A DNA stretch of 27,483 nt, taken from the NCBI GenBank assembly GCA_947373235.1, contig CANBWW010000005.1, positions 1 to 27,483 of the forward strand, read 5' to 3'. Position 1 is the first letter of the stretch. Every line of letters begins with the position of its first letter. The stretch comes from Candidatus Altimarinota bacterium (lineage in GTDB: Bacteria > Patescibacteriota > Gracilibacteria > BD1-5 > UBA2023). A model generated the notes under the pieces. That model was not told where the DNA came from and searched no databases. It worked only from the letters and a program-made list of their open reading frames with translations. Made by a program: the position numbers and the translations under genes. This document shows positions 8,988 through 17,584 of the stretch, in pieces.

Positions 8988-9812
8988 TTATCTGATTTTT
9001 TGTATATATTCTCTCAGTCATCCTGAGAAAATTTTTTCGAAAATTTCCACTGGTTTTTGAAAAAGTAAAAGTCTACTTTCATAATTTTTTCCAGTGTTTT
9101 GAAGATATTTTTCTTCTAATTGGAGCGAGGTTGCACCGATTTTGGTAAATATTTTATACGTAGCATTGTTTTTATCAACTTCCATAATTCCTGGGATTTC
9201 TCGATATTTGTCTGGAATATTTCTAAAAAGTCACTGAAAAAAATCAAAGAATGCAAATGGATTGCCATATCCTTCCTGAAAACCGATCGCTGCAAAACAA
9301 ATCAAAAAATCATTTTTCTGAGTTAGGATTTGATCTATATTTTTGCGAATGTTTTCGATTCCTATTTTTTCATAGTGCCATGCGAACTCTTTTTCATATA
9401 TATTTTCGAGACTATCGACATAATACATCCCAATACCATGCAATGAGTTTTCTTTATCATGAGCAATTTTTATATAACTGTAGACACTTTTTGTGATTTT
9501 TTCTTGGAGTTCTCTCGCATGTTTTCCCCCGTATATAAATTCTGTATTTCCACTACATTTTGGACATTCTATATTTTCTATTCACTTGATATTCAGAATA
9601 TCAACTATTTTTTGCTTATAGAGTTCTTTTGGGAGTGATCAAAATACATCTTGCTTTGAAGATATATTTTGACAGCTTTGGCAGATCGTCATTTCTCAGA
9701 GTGAAGTTGCCCACATATCTTGTAGGAGATTTTGTATTTCTTGAATTATCTCCACAGAAATCGATCCTGGAGATAATATTGTAGTTTTTTGATTTCTTGA
9801 AATATTTTCCAT
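8988..9812 (-). CDS. Zinc-ribbon protein of unknown function, 274 aa
   Basis: The protein carries two CxxC knuckles, TICQSCQN (near residue 49) and IECPKCSGN (near residue 81), about 30 residues apart; together they should bind one zinc. A mixed alpha/beta region of about 180 residues follows, with HGIGMYYVDS, FLICFAAIGFQEGYGNP and NNATYKIFTKIGA. The last motif faintly recalls the C-terminal part of a GNAT acetyltransferase fold, but I would not assign that function. Five in-frame UGAs are read as Gly, including one in KQDVFGSLP and one in TSLGEM. ATG at 9812 is the first ATG after an in-frame UAG; a TTG nine codons earlier is possible. No Shine-Dalgarno sequence or clear promoter is visible. 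It stands alone between the kinase promoter and the divergent ybaB gene. Confidence 0.8.
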
Positions 9813-9924
9813 AGGATTGCTTATAATAACCAATATACCCTACTGAGTGTGTATTACATTTTGTTTACAGATGAATCAGAACTTTCTCGTATTTTTAAAA
9901 TTCTTATTTATAATCACTTATAGT

Positions 9925-9956
9925 TTTTCCTAAAAAATTGCATTTTCCTAAAAAAT
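9925..9956 (+). repeat. 14-bp direct repeat over the ybaB promoter
   Basis: TTTTCCTAAAAAAT occurs at 9925-9938 and again at 9943-9956, an 18-bp offset, flanking and overlapping the proposed -35. It may be a tandem operator or simply a small AT-rich duplication. Confidence 0.5.
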
Positions 9957-9965
9957 ACTTATCCT
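9938..9965 (+). promoter_or_regulatory. Possible promoter of ybaB-cyclophilin
   Basis: TTGCAT (9938-9943), a 16-bp spacer and TATCCT (9960-9965) fit the pattern of the other promoters here, with a leader of about 26 bases. The -10 is weak. The -35 lies between two copies of a 14-bp direct repeat. Confidence 0.35.
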
Positions 9966-9997
9966 TCCGTCACTCTATATCTTAATCTCAAAGAACC

Positions 9998-10297
9998 ATG
10001 GATTTCAAACAAGCACAAGAAATGATGAAGCTCCAGCAGCAAGCACAAAAAATACAGGAAGAACTTTCAAATACGCATATCGAAGCGGAAGTCGACGGTG
10101 TTGTTGTAACAATAGATGGTCAACTTAAAGTAGTTTCTACTGTCATCGAGGATACATCGATATTAAAAGATCAGAAAAAAATAGAAAAAGCAATTACTGA
10201 TGCGATCAACAAAGGTATGAAAAAAGCTCAAGAAATCGCTGCTGATCGTATGAAATGAGTGATGAGTCAGATGGGCCTCAATATGCCTGGAATGTAA
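9998..10297 (+). CDS. ybaB: YbaB/EbfC-family nucleoid-associated protein
   Basis: YbaB/EbfC proteins are small dimeric DNA-binding proteins of the nucleoid, often found beside recR or dnaX. The 99 residues match the family length of about 100-110. The sequence starts MDFKQAQEMMKLQQQAQKIQEE, the usual first helix (here 1-25), followed by a beta region EAEVDGVVVTIDGQLKVVS and a helix KAITDAINKGMKKAQEIAADRMK. A UGA (10256-10258) is read as Gly, and the protein then ends MSQMGLNMPGM, the conserved family C-terminus that the standard code would cut off. No Shine-Dalgarno sequence precedes the ATG. The next gene, a cyclophilin, follows after 79 bases without a recognisable promoter, so the two are probably co-transcribed. 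Confidence 0.94.
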
Positions 10298-10376
10298 GAA
10301 AAATTCCTAACTCGAACTTTTTGTTTTTGGGTACTTCTCAAAACATTGAACTAACAATTATCCTAAATTCTTCATT

Positions 10377-10859
10377 ATGTCGAATCCTCAAATACTTCTC
10401 AGCACGAATCATGGTGATATCGTACTCGAACTTTTTCCTGAAGCCGCTCCAAAAACGGTGGAAAACTTCGTAGGTCTTACAGAAAAATGATATTATGATG
10501 GAATTATTTTTCACCGTGTGATCCGTGATTTTATGATCCAAGGAGGTGACCCAACAGGGACAGGAATGGGTGGAAAAAGTCTCTGGTTTAAGAGCTTTGA
10601 AGATGAGTTTCTCAATAAAACCCTCACACATAAAAAATGAGTTCTTTCTATGGCAAATGCTGGAAGAAATACGAATGGATCACAGTTTTTCATAGTTACT
10701 GCTGAAGATGCTTCATTTCTCGATGGAAAACATACGATTTTCGGTCATGTGGTCAGTGGACTGGATATCGTCGAACAGATCGAGCGACTTCCGACTGATC
10801 GCAATGATCGCCCACAACTGGAAGTGAAGATAGAAAAAGCAACGGTGATCGCAAAATAA
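10377..10859 (+). CDS. Cyclophilin-type peptidyl-prolyl cis-trans isomerase
   Basis: This is a cytoplasmic single-domain cyclophilin that catalyses cis-trans isomerisation of X-Pro bonds. Family motifs run through the whole 160 residues: PEAAPKTVENFVGL, YDGIIFHRVIRDFMIQGGDP (catalytic Arg in FHRVI), GVLSMANAGRNTNGSQFFI and DGKHTIFGHVVSGLDIV. Two UGAs are read as Gly, in TEKGYYDG and HKKGVLSMA, both at glycines conserved in the family. There is no signal peptide. After GTGMGG the usual SIYG-type segment is replaced by KSLWFKSFEDEF, a small departure. ATG at 10377 starts the protein directly at the first beta strand. The gene ends in UAA, 20 bases before a strong terminator. Confidence 0.95.
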
Positions 10860-10875
10860 AATAGATCTGAAGATA

Positions 10876-10909
10876 AAAAATAAGCACTTTTATAAGTGCT
10901 TATTTTTTT
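10876..10909 (+). terminator. Bidirectional terminator between cyclophilin and prepilin-BspA genes
   Basis: A 9-bp stem (TAAGCACTT / AAGTGCTTA, 10881-10902) with loop TTAT is flanked by A-runs on the left and T-runs on the right. It therefore gives a T-tract in both directions and serves the two convergent genes. Confidence 0.85.
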
Positions 10910-10922
10910 GTATGAATAAATT

Positions 10923-13346
10923 CTAATTTGGATTTCCACAAGAGGCATTAAAGTTTGGTCTTATCATGTTCGCTCCGCCATTGCTCGATTTCCAATCAAA
11001 ACTATTACAATTTGTCAGACTTGATACATCCCACCCAGAGAGATCCTGAGGATTTGCGAGCCCAGATCTCCCAAAAGGACGAGCTCACCCAAACATACCA
11101 CTCATGTCTTTTATATTTCTCGTCTTTGATCCCCAATTGAGTGGATTTCCTCAATTGTTGAAGTTACCAACACCATAGAACATTCAACCCATAGACGTTA
11201 CACTAGTCAGATCCCATCCAGATATATCTTGATTAAAGCTCGGTGATCACCAAAACATATAGGTCATACTTGTTACATTTCTCGTCTTTGATCCCCAATT
11301 GAGTGGATGTCCTCAGTTATTAAAATTTCCTGCCCATGAAGAAAGCATAAAGCTCATATTGGTCACACTACTTACATCCCAACCAGATATATCTTGATTA
11401 AAGAGTCTTGCATCGCCAAACATGTCTGCCATATTGGTCACACTACTTACATCCCAACCAGATATATCTTGATTAAATGTACTGGAACTATTGTTTGGGC
11501 ACTGCCATCAACCATTGTATACACTGCAACCAAACATATAGCTCATATCTGTCACTTTACTTACATTCCAGTTTCATATTGGTTGATTAAAATTCCCTGC
11601 ATACGCAAACATGCTTCCCATATCTGTCACTTTACTTACATTCCAGTTTCATATTGGTTGATTGAAGATACTCGCAGTATTAAACATCCCATCCATATTC
11701 GTCACATTTCCCACATTCCATCCAGATATATCCTGATTAAAGTTACTCGCACCATTGAACATACTTCCCATATTCGTCACATTGCTTGTTTTATTTCCCC
11801 AATTCAGAGCGACTCATCAGTTATTAAAGGTGGCTCATTGAAACATACTTCCCATATTCGTCACATTTCCCACATTCCATCCAGATATATCCTGATTAAA
11901 TGATGAAGTTTGGAATAGGCTATTCATATTCTTTACCAGGCTCATATTCCATAAATTTATATTTGGATCATTGAACTTTGCTGTACCCATAAAGGCTCAT
12001 TGTAGGCTTGTGAGATTAGTCAGATCTGGAGGAGTACTTGGTATGGATGTTAAATTTGGGGCATATCGAAACATATTTTGCATACTCGTCCACTTCATCC
12101 CTCACCAGTCATCTACACTGAGCATATTATAGGTATTATCAGGGTAACTATATCAGTTTTGTGTATAGAATGATTGTAAGTTCCCAAATATCTTTATCTG
12201 ATAATTTCCAAGAGTTCCATAGGAATGTGTATAACTTCCTCAAGAAGTTCCTGTTTGTTGAGCAGTTCCATCTCCCCAATTGATCATCACATTTCCAGAA
12301 GAGGTGATTCAAAATTGTACGCTCTGTCCAATCCAGATAATTCACCATGTGCTCTTAAAACTCGGTGGCTCGACTACCCACTGAGCATAGGCAGTTGTAT
12401 CTGCATTGATGATAGTACTGGTAGTGATACCAGTTCCTCATGTTGGTGTGGTATACCATCCAGTGAAACTGTAGCCACTCATCGTTGGTGCAGTCGGGAG
12501 TGTTCAGATTGCTGTTCCTGATGGAACCATCATGCTTGTCGGTGTTTGTCCACTTCCACCATTTCCATCGAAGTTCACAGTATAGGCACGAGGAGCACTA
12601 CAACTCGCATTGGTTCATCCATCTGTTCCAAAACATTTCCAAGTATAACTTCCTGTTCCATTGACGATTGTACTTGGTACACCATTTCCACAGAGATTGA
12701 TCGTCGGGCTTGTGGTGGTGATGACATTATTTGCTCATCCACATGTTCCATTTGTAGGTGTGAGTGGAGGTGGGGGTCATCCGAGATCGACTCCTGTCCA
12801 GCCTCCAGTTCCACTTGAACCACTTCATGAGAGAGGATTTCATCCAGCAAGTACTGCCAGATACATCGTACCTGCACCTTTTTTCATTCCTATAAAGGCA
12901 TTATAGTATCCAAGCGGACTCAGATTTCCAGTAAATCAGAGAGTAGATCCTGTATAGTTTCCTCCATTTGACATTTCCATTTTGGACATCATGAGCATGA
13001 GGTAGCCATTACTTCCGTATGCATAGAGTCCATTTTTTCCACAACCTTCATCGTAGCTTACACCGCTCGGACTTACCAGAGTTTTCTTGAGATAATTCGC
13101 CTGTATCAGGAGATCTGCTGGATAACATCCATCGATAGTTCCTGGTGGAAAGTATCCTTGGACGGTTGAGTAGACAAAAAGCGCTTTTGTAATGTCCGTT
13201 ACATTTACGAGTCGGCTCGCGTCGCGGCCTTTTTTGAGATATCATGATCCAGCTATGCTCAGTGCTGTCGCCAATATTCCTATGATCGTTATGACGATCA
13301 TGATTTCTGCGAGCGTAAATCATGATTTATATTTTCCTAAAAGCAT
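10923..13346 (-). CDS. Prepilin-like protein fused to Listeria-Bacteroides and BspA-type repeats, 807 aa
   Basis: The N-terminus is a type IV prepilin/pseudopilin signal: basic leader MLLGKYKSG, then FTLAEIMIVITIIGILATA with Glu at +5 and a helix continuing into a pseudopilin-like domain with three cysteines. The -1 glycine of the cleavage site is a UGA (13320-13322). Near residues 258-325 lies a Listeria-Bacteroides repeat (VNFDGNGG ... GYSFTGWYTTP ... AYAQW), then a PKD-like strand segment with INWGDGTA. From about 425 to 790 come at least ten BspA/DUF285-type repeats of the form FNQDISGW(N/D)VSxVTNMxxMF. About 27 UGAs are read as Gly, and the reverse strand carries only shadow frames. Such repeats usually form exposed adhesive surfaces, so this may be a pilus- or pseudopilus-anchored adhesin (inference). 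It has its own promoter and a terminator. Confidence 0.93.
11115..11308 (-). repeat. Fourth repeat pair in the BspA region, 162-bp offset
   Basis: A 32-base block at 11115-11146 is repeated at 11277-11308; it encodes the variant unit NPLNWGSKTRN. The 54-codon offset shows a higher-order unit of one standard and one longer repeat. Confidence 0.75.
11355..11477 (-). repeat. 48-bp identical repeats in the BspA region, 75-bp period
   Basis: A 48-base block is repeated without a mismatch at 11355-11402 and 11430-11477, a 75-bp (25-codon) offset matching one protein repeat (FNQDISGWDVSSVTNM). It lies inside the coding sequence and is a repeat-unit duplication, not an independent element. Confidence 0.85.
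11544..11663 (-). repeat. Second pair of identical repeats in the BspA region, 75-bp period
   Basis: A block of about 45 bases starting at 11544 recurs at 11619, again a 75-bp offset; it encodes the unit FNQPIGNWNVSKVTDM. The glycine of each copy is a UGA at the same place, so the recoded codon was duplicated with the unit. Confidence 0.8.
11694..11900 (-). repeat. Third repeat pair in the BspA region, 159-bp offset
   Basis: About 48 bases starting at 11694 recur at 11853. The copies encode FNQDISGWNVGNVTNM and are separated by one divergent longer unit (containing ALNWGNKTSNVTNM), giving a 53-codon offset. Confidence 0.75.
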
Positions 13347-13372
13347 TTCCAAAAGTGTTATCGTTTTCTTTT

Positions 13373-13401
13373 AGAATAGCAGATAGACGAGTGTTTTGCA
13401 A
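13373..13401 (-). promoter_or_regulatory. Promoter of the prepilin-BspA gene
   Basis: TTGCAA (13396-13401) and TATTCT (13373-13378) are separated by 17 bp, reading leftward. The leader is about 20 bases. It lies just after the stop of the TfoX-N gene, so the big surface protein is transcribed separately from the upstream gene run. Confidence 0.45.
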
Positions 13402-13418
13402 ATATTCCACTGAACTTC

Positions 13419-13742
13419 TTATTTCTTTGTTTTCTTTTTTGAAATGGGCATATGGGCAAGGGTGAGGTTTACTATATTTTTCAGTTCTTCAGTATTTTCG
13501 ACCCAGTCTGGATTCACGGGTGCTGTATTTTTACTTCCTGGATATGCCTTTGTTTCCGTATCTTCGAAAAAATGAATCGTCTCTGGAGTAGTTTTCAAAA
13601 AAAGAGTATTGTCGCATGCAAGTGCAAACATCTTTTCTCCTTCGTAGATTCCATATTCTCAGAACATCGCTTTTGCTTGAAGGTTCGGGAGAAATGAAAG
13701 AGAATCCAGAAAAAATGAGAGAGCTGTTTTAGAAGTGGACAT
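13419..13742 (-). CDS. TfoX N-terminal-domain protein
   Basis: The 107 residues form a TfoX_N-type domain (PF04993-like). The hallmark AMFGEYGIYEGEKMFALACD is followed by LFLK and a C-terminal helix NTEELKNIVNLTLAH. The G of AMFG is a UGA; the standard code would begin the protein after this motif. TfoX/Sxy is the competence regulator of gammaproteobacteria, but proteins with only this N-terminal domain are widespread and mostly uncharacterised, so a competence role is inference. The presence of dprA in the same gene run makes it worth noting. ATG at 13742 overlaps the end of the Nudix gene by 14 bases. The tail is very basic (SKKKTKK). Confidence 0.85.
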
Positions 13743-14148
13743 TCTTTTCAGGGTTATAGATTTTTATAAATTCTCTTACATTTGGAAATACACTGCTATT
13801 TTCTACTTCTTTTCTCGAGAAAAATCTAATTTCTTGACACTCATCTGATGCTACAAAATCGAAATTCTTTACGTTTACTCTATAGAAAATATTCGCAATA
13901 GGCTTTTCACTCAAGCTTTTTGCTGTGAGAAAATAACTTGGTATTTCATCGATCCAAAGAGTTTCCAGTGACATTTCTTCTTGGAGTTCTCTTTGTATAC
14001 ATGTCTGTATACTTTCACCTTCGTCGAGTCATCCACCTGGAAAATCCCAGAAATTATTGCTTTCTTTTATAAGGAGAAACTTTCACTCCTCATTTGTGAT
14101 GAGTGCTTTTCCTGAGATTCTATAAAAACAAGGAGGGAGATTTTGCAT
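13729..14148 (-). CDS. Nudix hydrolase (second of the cluster)
   Basis: A 139-aa Nudix protein, likely hydrolysing a nucleoside diphosphate linked to another moiety; the substrate cannot be told. The Nudix box is complete: GGGLDEGE followed by seven residues and RELQEEM. The third glycine of the box is a UGA, and a second UGA lies in NEEGKFLL. The preceding strand FYRISGKALI and the aromatic FWDFPGG are typical. ATG at 14148 starts 10 bases after the ABC exporter stop, without a Shine-Dalgarno sequence. The 3' end overlaps the TfoX-N gene by 14 bases, indicating translational coupling. Confidence 0.93.
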
Positions 14149-14158
14149 AAAGAGGAGA

Positions 14159-15970
14159 TTATGTATTGTGTATATTTTTCGATTCGTCTTCTTCGAGGAT
14201 TCAATCATGTTGGAGATCGACCATTTCTTTATATTCTTTCGATATCGTATAGAGTTCACGGTGATTTCCAGAGGCGATGATTTTTCATTTTTCCATCAGA
14301 TAGATCACATCTGCACTCATGATCGTCGAGAGACGATGAGCGATGATGATACTCGTGCGACCTTCCATAAGATGATCGAATGCTTGTTGTACGAGTTTTT
14401 CGGTTTTTGTATCGAGTGCACTGGTAGCCTCATCAAGTATGAGTATCTCAGGATTAGCAAGTATCGCACGAGCGATAGAAATGCGCTGCTTTTCTCATCC
14501 AGATAGTTTGAGTCCTCGTTCACCGACTTCGGTTTCCCATTTATCTGGAAGAGAATCTATAAAATCATAGATATTTGCTTTTTTACAGGCACTAATAAGA
14601 TCTTTTTCAGTGATATTATCACGGATGTATTCGAGATTATGCTTGATCGTTTCATTAAAAAGTGTTGTATCCTGAAACACGGCTGCAAATTTTTGTCGGT
14701 AACTCTCGAGACTATAATCATAGATATCTACACCATCCATAAGTATCTCCCCTGAGCTCGGCTCATAAAAACGCATCAAAATCTGGATGATTGTCGACTT
14801 TCCACTTCCTGTATGTCCTACGAGTGCGATTCTCTGTCATTTTTTTATCTCAAAATCAATTTCTGAGAGAATTTCCCTTTCGGTTGACGGATATGAAAAA
14901 GATATATTCTGAAAGGTGACTGTATTTTTTATTTTTTTGAGAATTTTCGTTCCAGAGTCTTTTTCATCGTCCATAGCAAAAAGTAATTCCACTTTTTCGT
15001 AGTGAGCAATATTTACCATCATATTTTGGTACGCTTCAAAAACGGAAAAAATAGGACCATAGACTCTGTCAGCAAAGGCTATAAAAAATAACAGTGTTCC
15101 GAGTGAGATCGATCACAAATATATTTCGATGATTCAAAAAGAAAGGATAAAAACCTTCGCTATAAATACAAATGCCTGTCCAAAAGTATTGAATCCGATC
15201 CAGAGTTTTCGAATCCTGTTTTGCTCGATACTTGCTTTTTCGAGCCGATCTGAGAGTATATTTATCTCATTTTCATTTCGTGCAAATATTCGCATAACGT
15301 TCAAGTTGCTGAAGCTGTCTCCTATGCGTCCAAAAACTTTATCCCAATGTTTATTTGCGATACGTTGCGTCGCGTGAGCCTTTTTCCCTATAGATACAAT
15401 TCACCAAATGCTCAATGGAAACAGAAAAAGACTGATGACTGTCATGAGTGGGTTGATACAGATTCACATAATAATGAGGCATGTCGCGATAATAATCTGA
15501 GGAATCACTCGCAGAAGGAGATTATCTCACGCTTGCCAGACCGCTTCTGCTCAACGGTCGATGAGTTTTTGTTTTTCTCCAGCTTGTACCCCGAGATGAT
15601 AGTCGATCGGAAGTGAGAGCATCTTTTTCATCGAAGCCATCAAAAAATTGGACCAATCAGCATGTTGATAAGTCAGAAGTGTTAGTGAAAAAATATAACG
15701 TATTCCCATGGATGCAAATGAGAGGAGTATCCATCATCCGATGATATAGAGAAGTTTTTTTGGAATAGTGATCGTCGGATGCGTGAGTTCTCATTGGAGA
15801 ATGTCCATGAGTACCTTATAAAAATATGGTTCACTTACGATCGTCCCGATATAGATGAACATAAGTAATCCTATTTTCCATTTATGTTTCTTTACTTCAT
15901 GAAGATGTGAAAAAATCGACTTGAGTGTCTTTGATTTTGATACTTGGTTCTCAGTTGTGTTTTTATCCAT
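14159..15970 (-). CDS. ABC exporter, fused membrane and ATPase domains (MsbA/multidrug type)
   Basis: A half-transporter of 603 residues that would work as a homodimer exporting lipid, peptide or drug; the substrate is unknown. Residues about 1-320 hold six membrane helices. The ATPase domain shows Walker A GHTGSGKST (near residue 390), Q-loop AVFQDTTLFN, signature LSGGEKQR (second G = residue 492, a UGA at 14495-14497), Walker B ILILDEATSALD and H-loop IIAHRLS. About 12 UGAs occur in frame, including those in KKGQRIAL and EKGKIIASG at conserved glycines. ATG at 15970 overlaps the murG stop by eight bases (ATGGATAA), so the two are translationally coupled. Next to murG, a role in envelope precursor or lipid export is plausible but unproven. 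Confidence 0.95.
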
Positions 15971-17000
15971 ATGACATGATAGTAGATATTATCTGGGAAA
16001 GATCGCGTATGTTTTCTTGTTCCAATAATATATCTCCTCATTTTTCATATTCGAGTGCGTTATGATATTGATGATTACTGGCTGCAAAGGGAAGTGGTAT
16101 GATGATTTTTTTGACTCAAAATGTATCAATCTCGGCAAGTGTTGTTGCACTTCATCGTGTTATAGAAAGATCGGTTTTCGAAAGAAGGGAAGCAATATTT
16201 GCTTGTGCAATCCACTCGATCGCTTGAAAATTTTCCATGTTCTCGAATTCCTTTTTGAGAGAAGCATTGAGCTTTCAGAGACTGATGATCCATTCGAAAT
16301 CGCGATGATTCGCAAATTGTTTTCGGATCTCTGAAAAGATGATCTTCGATCACTGACTTCCACAGATCACAAGTATATGTGGAAGCTTCGTTTTCCAGGA
16401 TATAGAATATGTTTCTGAGTGTATTTTTTCTGTGTTTGTGAATATTGGATGGATGATTTGTCAGACGACGATGGTTTTCCCTTTTTTGAAATATGATTCT
16501 GTTTTTTGAAAGCCAAGAAATATTCGATTCGAAATCATACTAAGAATCCGATTAGATCTCCCAGGAATCGTATCAGATTCGTGTATATAAAGGTCTATAT
16601 TCATCGTCCATGCAGCGAAACCAACAGCCACTGATCCAGGTCCACCTTTTGAAAAAATACAGATTTTTGAATGAGTATTTTCCTTTATTTGTCTGATTAT
16701 TCTACTTGTTGCGAATATTCATTTTATGAGAATAATAGGGTAAAGAAGCATCTGAAAGGACCTTGTACTCGAAAGTTTCAGTGTTGGAATAGAAAAAAAA
16801 GTGATTCCTTCTTCTTTTGCATTTTTTTCCTCAGCTGACGGGTTTCCTCATATCCATACAAAATCTCACTTTGTAAAAATATCTTTCTGAATGAGATTTT
16901 CTACGAGGGAAACAATCGGTTGGATATGTCCGCCGGTTCCACCTCATACAAGGATGATTTTTTTATATTGCGAAAGTTCTTCTATTATTTTTTGATCCAT
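15963..17000 (-). CDS. murG: MurG-like UDP-GlcNAc: lipid I N-acetylglucosaminyltransferase
   Basis: MurG transfers GlcNAc to lipid I to make lipid II on the inner face of the membrane. The N-terminal G-loop VGGGTGGHIQP (G19-H25), the segment FSKGGPGSVAVGFAAW, IHESDTIPGRSNR and the C-terminal donor-binding part ITRGSATTLAEI ... IPLPFAASNHQYHNA match the family in order. The 345 residues are close to the usual 350-360. Ten of 26 glycines are UGA, the highest share seen in the window; the standard code leaves only fragments under 80 codons. ATG at 17000 lies 15 bases after the Nudix stop. The 3' end overlaps the ABC exporter start. Several positions are divergent (HESD instead of the commoner HEQN), so substrate details could differ. 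Confidence 0.93.
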
Positions 17001-17015
17001 GATAGGTATTAAAAA

Positions 17016-17498
17016 CTATTCATCATCGCCTTCATCTCCCATAATTCGATCGAGCATTTCTATATAAAAATCCCATGTTTCGATATTTGGCTTCATACCG
17101 AGGATCTCATCGACCTCAAACCAACCATATTCGAAGATTTCTTCCACTTGTGTTTCTTCTATCTCCTCATCGGTTTCCATGAGAAATATATACTCTGTTC
17201 GAGATTTATCTTTTCATTTTTCATCTGTGTATTTGAGTTCATAGTTGGCAATAGGAAGAGCAAACTGTATGAGTTTTTTCCCTTTATGATGAAGGATTTC
17301 TTCAGTATCAATGTCGAAAAATCTCGCTTCGAGTGAAAACTCTTCTTGAAGTTCACGATTCATAGCTTCATTTAGGGTTTCTCCTGCTTCGACATGACCT
17401 CCAGGAAGTACCCAAGGAGCATTTTCTTTATGTCGAGTCATGAGAACTTCACCATTCTGGTTAAAAACAAAAGCACGAACGACGGTTTTTTGAGACAT
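17016..17498 (-). CDS. Nudix hydrolase (first of the cluster)
   Basis: A 160-aa Nudix protein with a clear box GGHVEAGE followed by seven residues and RELQEEFSL, preceded by RAFVFNQNGEVLMTRH. The C-terminal part is acidic and ends GDEGDDE. A single UGA in DEKGKDKSRTEYIFLM is read as Gly and restores about 65 residues including the conserved end of the fold. ATG at 17498 lacks a Shine-Dalgarno sequence. A possible promoter lies in the 86-base gap after dprA, the widest gap in this gene run, so murG and its neighbours may be partly independent of the SLH-dprA part. The substrate is unknown. Confidence 0.92.
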
Positions 17499-17530
17499 AT
17501 TTTGAAAATTAAATATAAAATCTTAGTCTC

Positions 17531-17558
17531 AGTGTAGTTAAAAAGTCTATAAAAACAA
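17531..17558 (-). promoter_or_regulatory. Possible internal promoter for Nudix-murG-ABC
   Basis: TTGTTT (17553-17558), a 16-bp spacer and TACACT (17531-17536), reading leftward, lie in the gap after dprA with a leader of about 26 bases. The -10 is imperfect. Confidence 0.35.
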
Positions 17559-17584
17559 GATTCAATAGCTCTTGATAGTGTTTA

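Noticed and set aside
11100..11900. CRISPR array from regularly spaced repeats
   Set aside because: Repeats are codon-phased, encode FNQDISGW-type units, and the 'spacers' are also conserved repeat sequence. No cas genes are present.
11394..11903. A 169-codon plus-strand frame rich in His and Ile
   Set aside because: It is the mirror of the BspA repeats on the minus strand; its periodicity and composition follow from the true gene.
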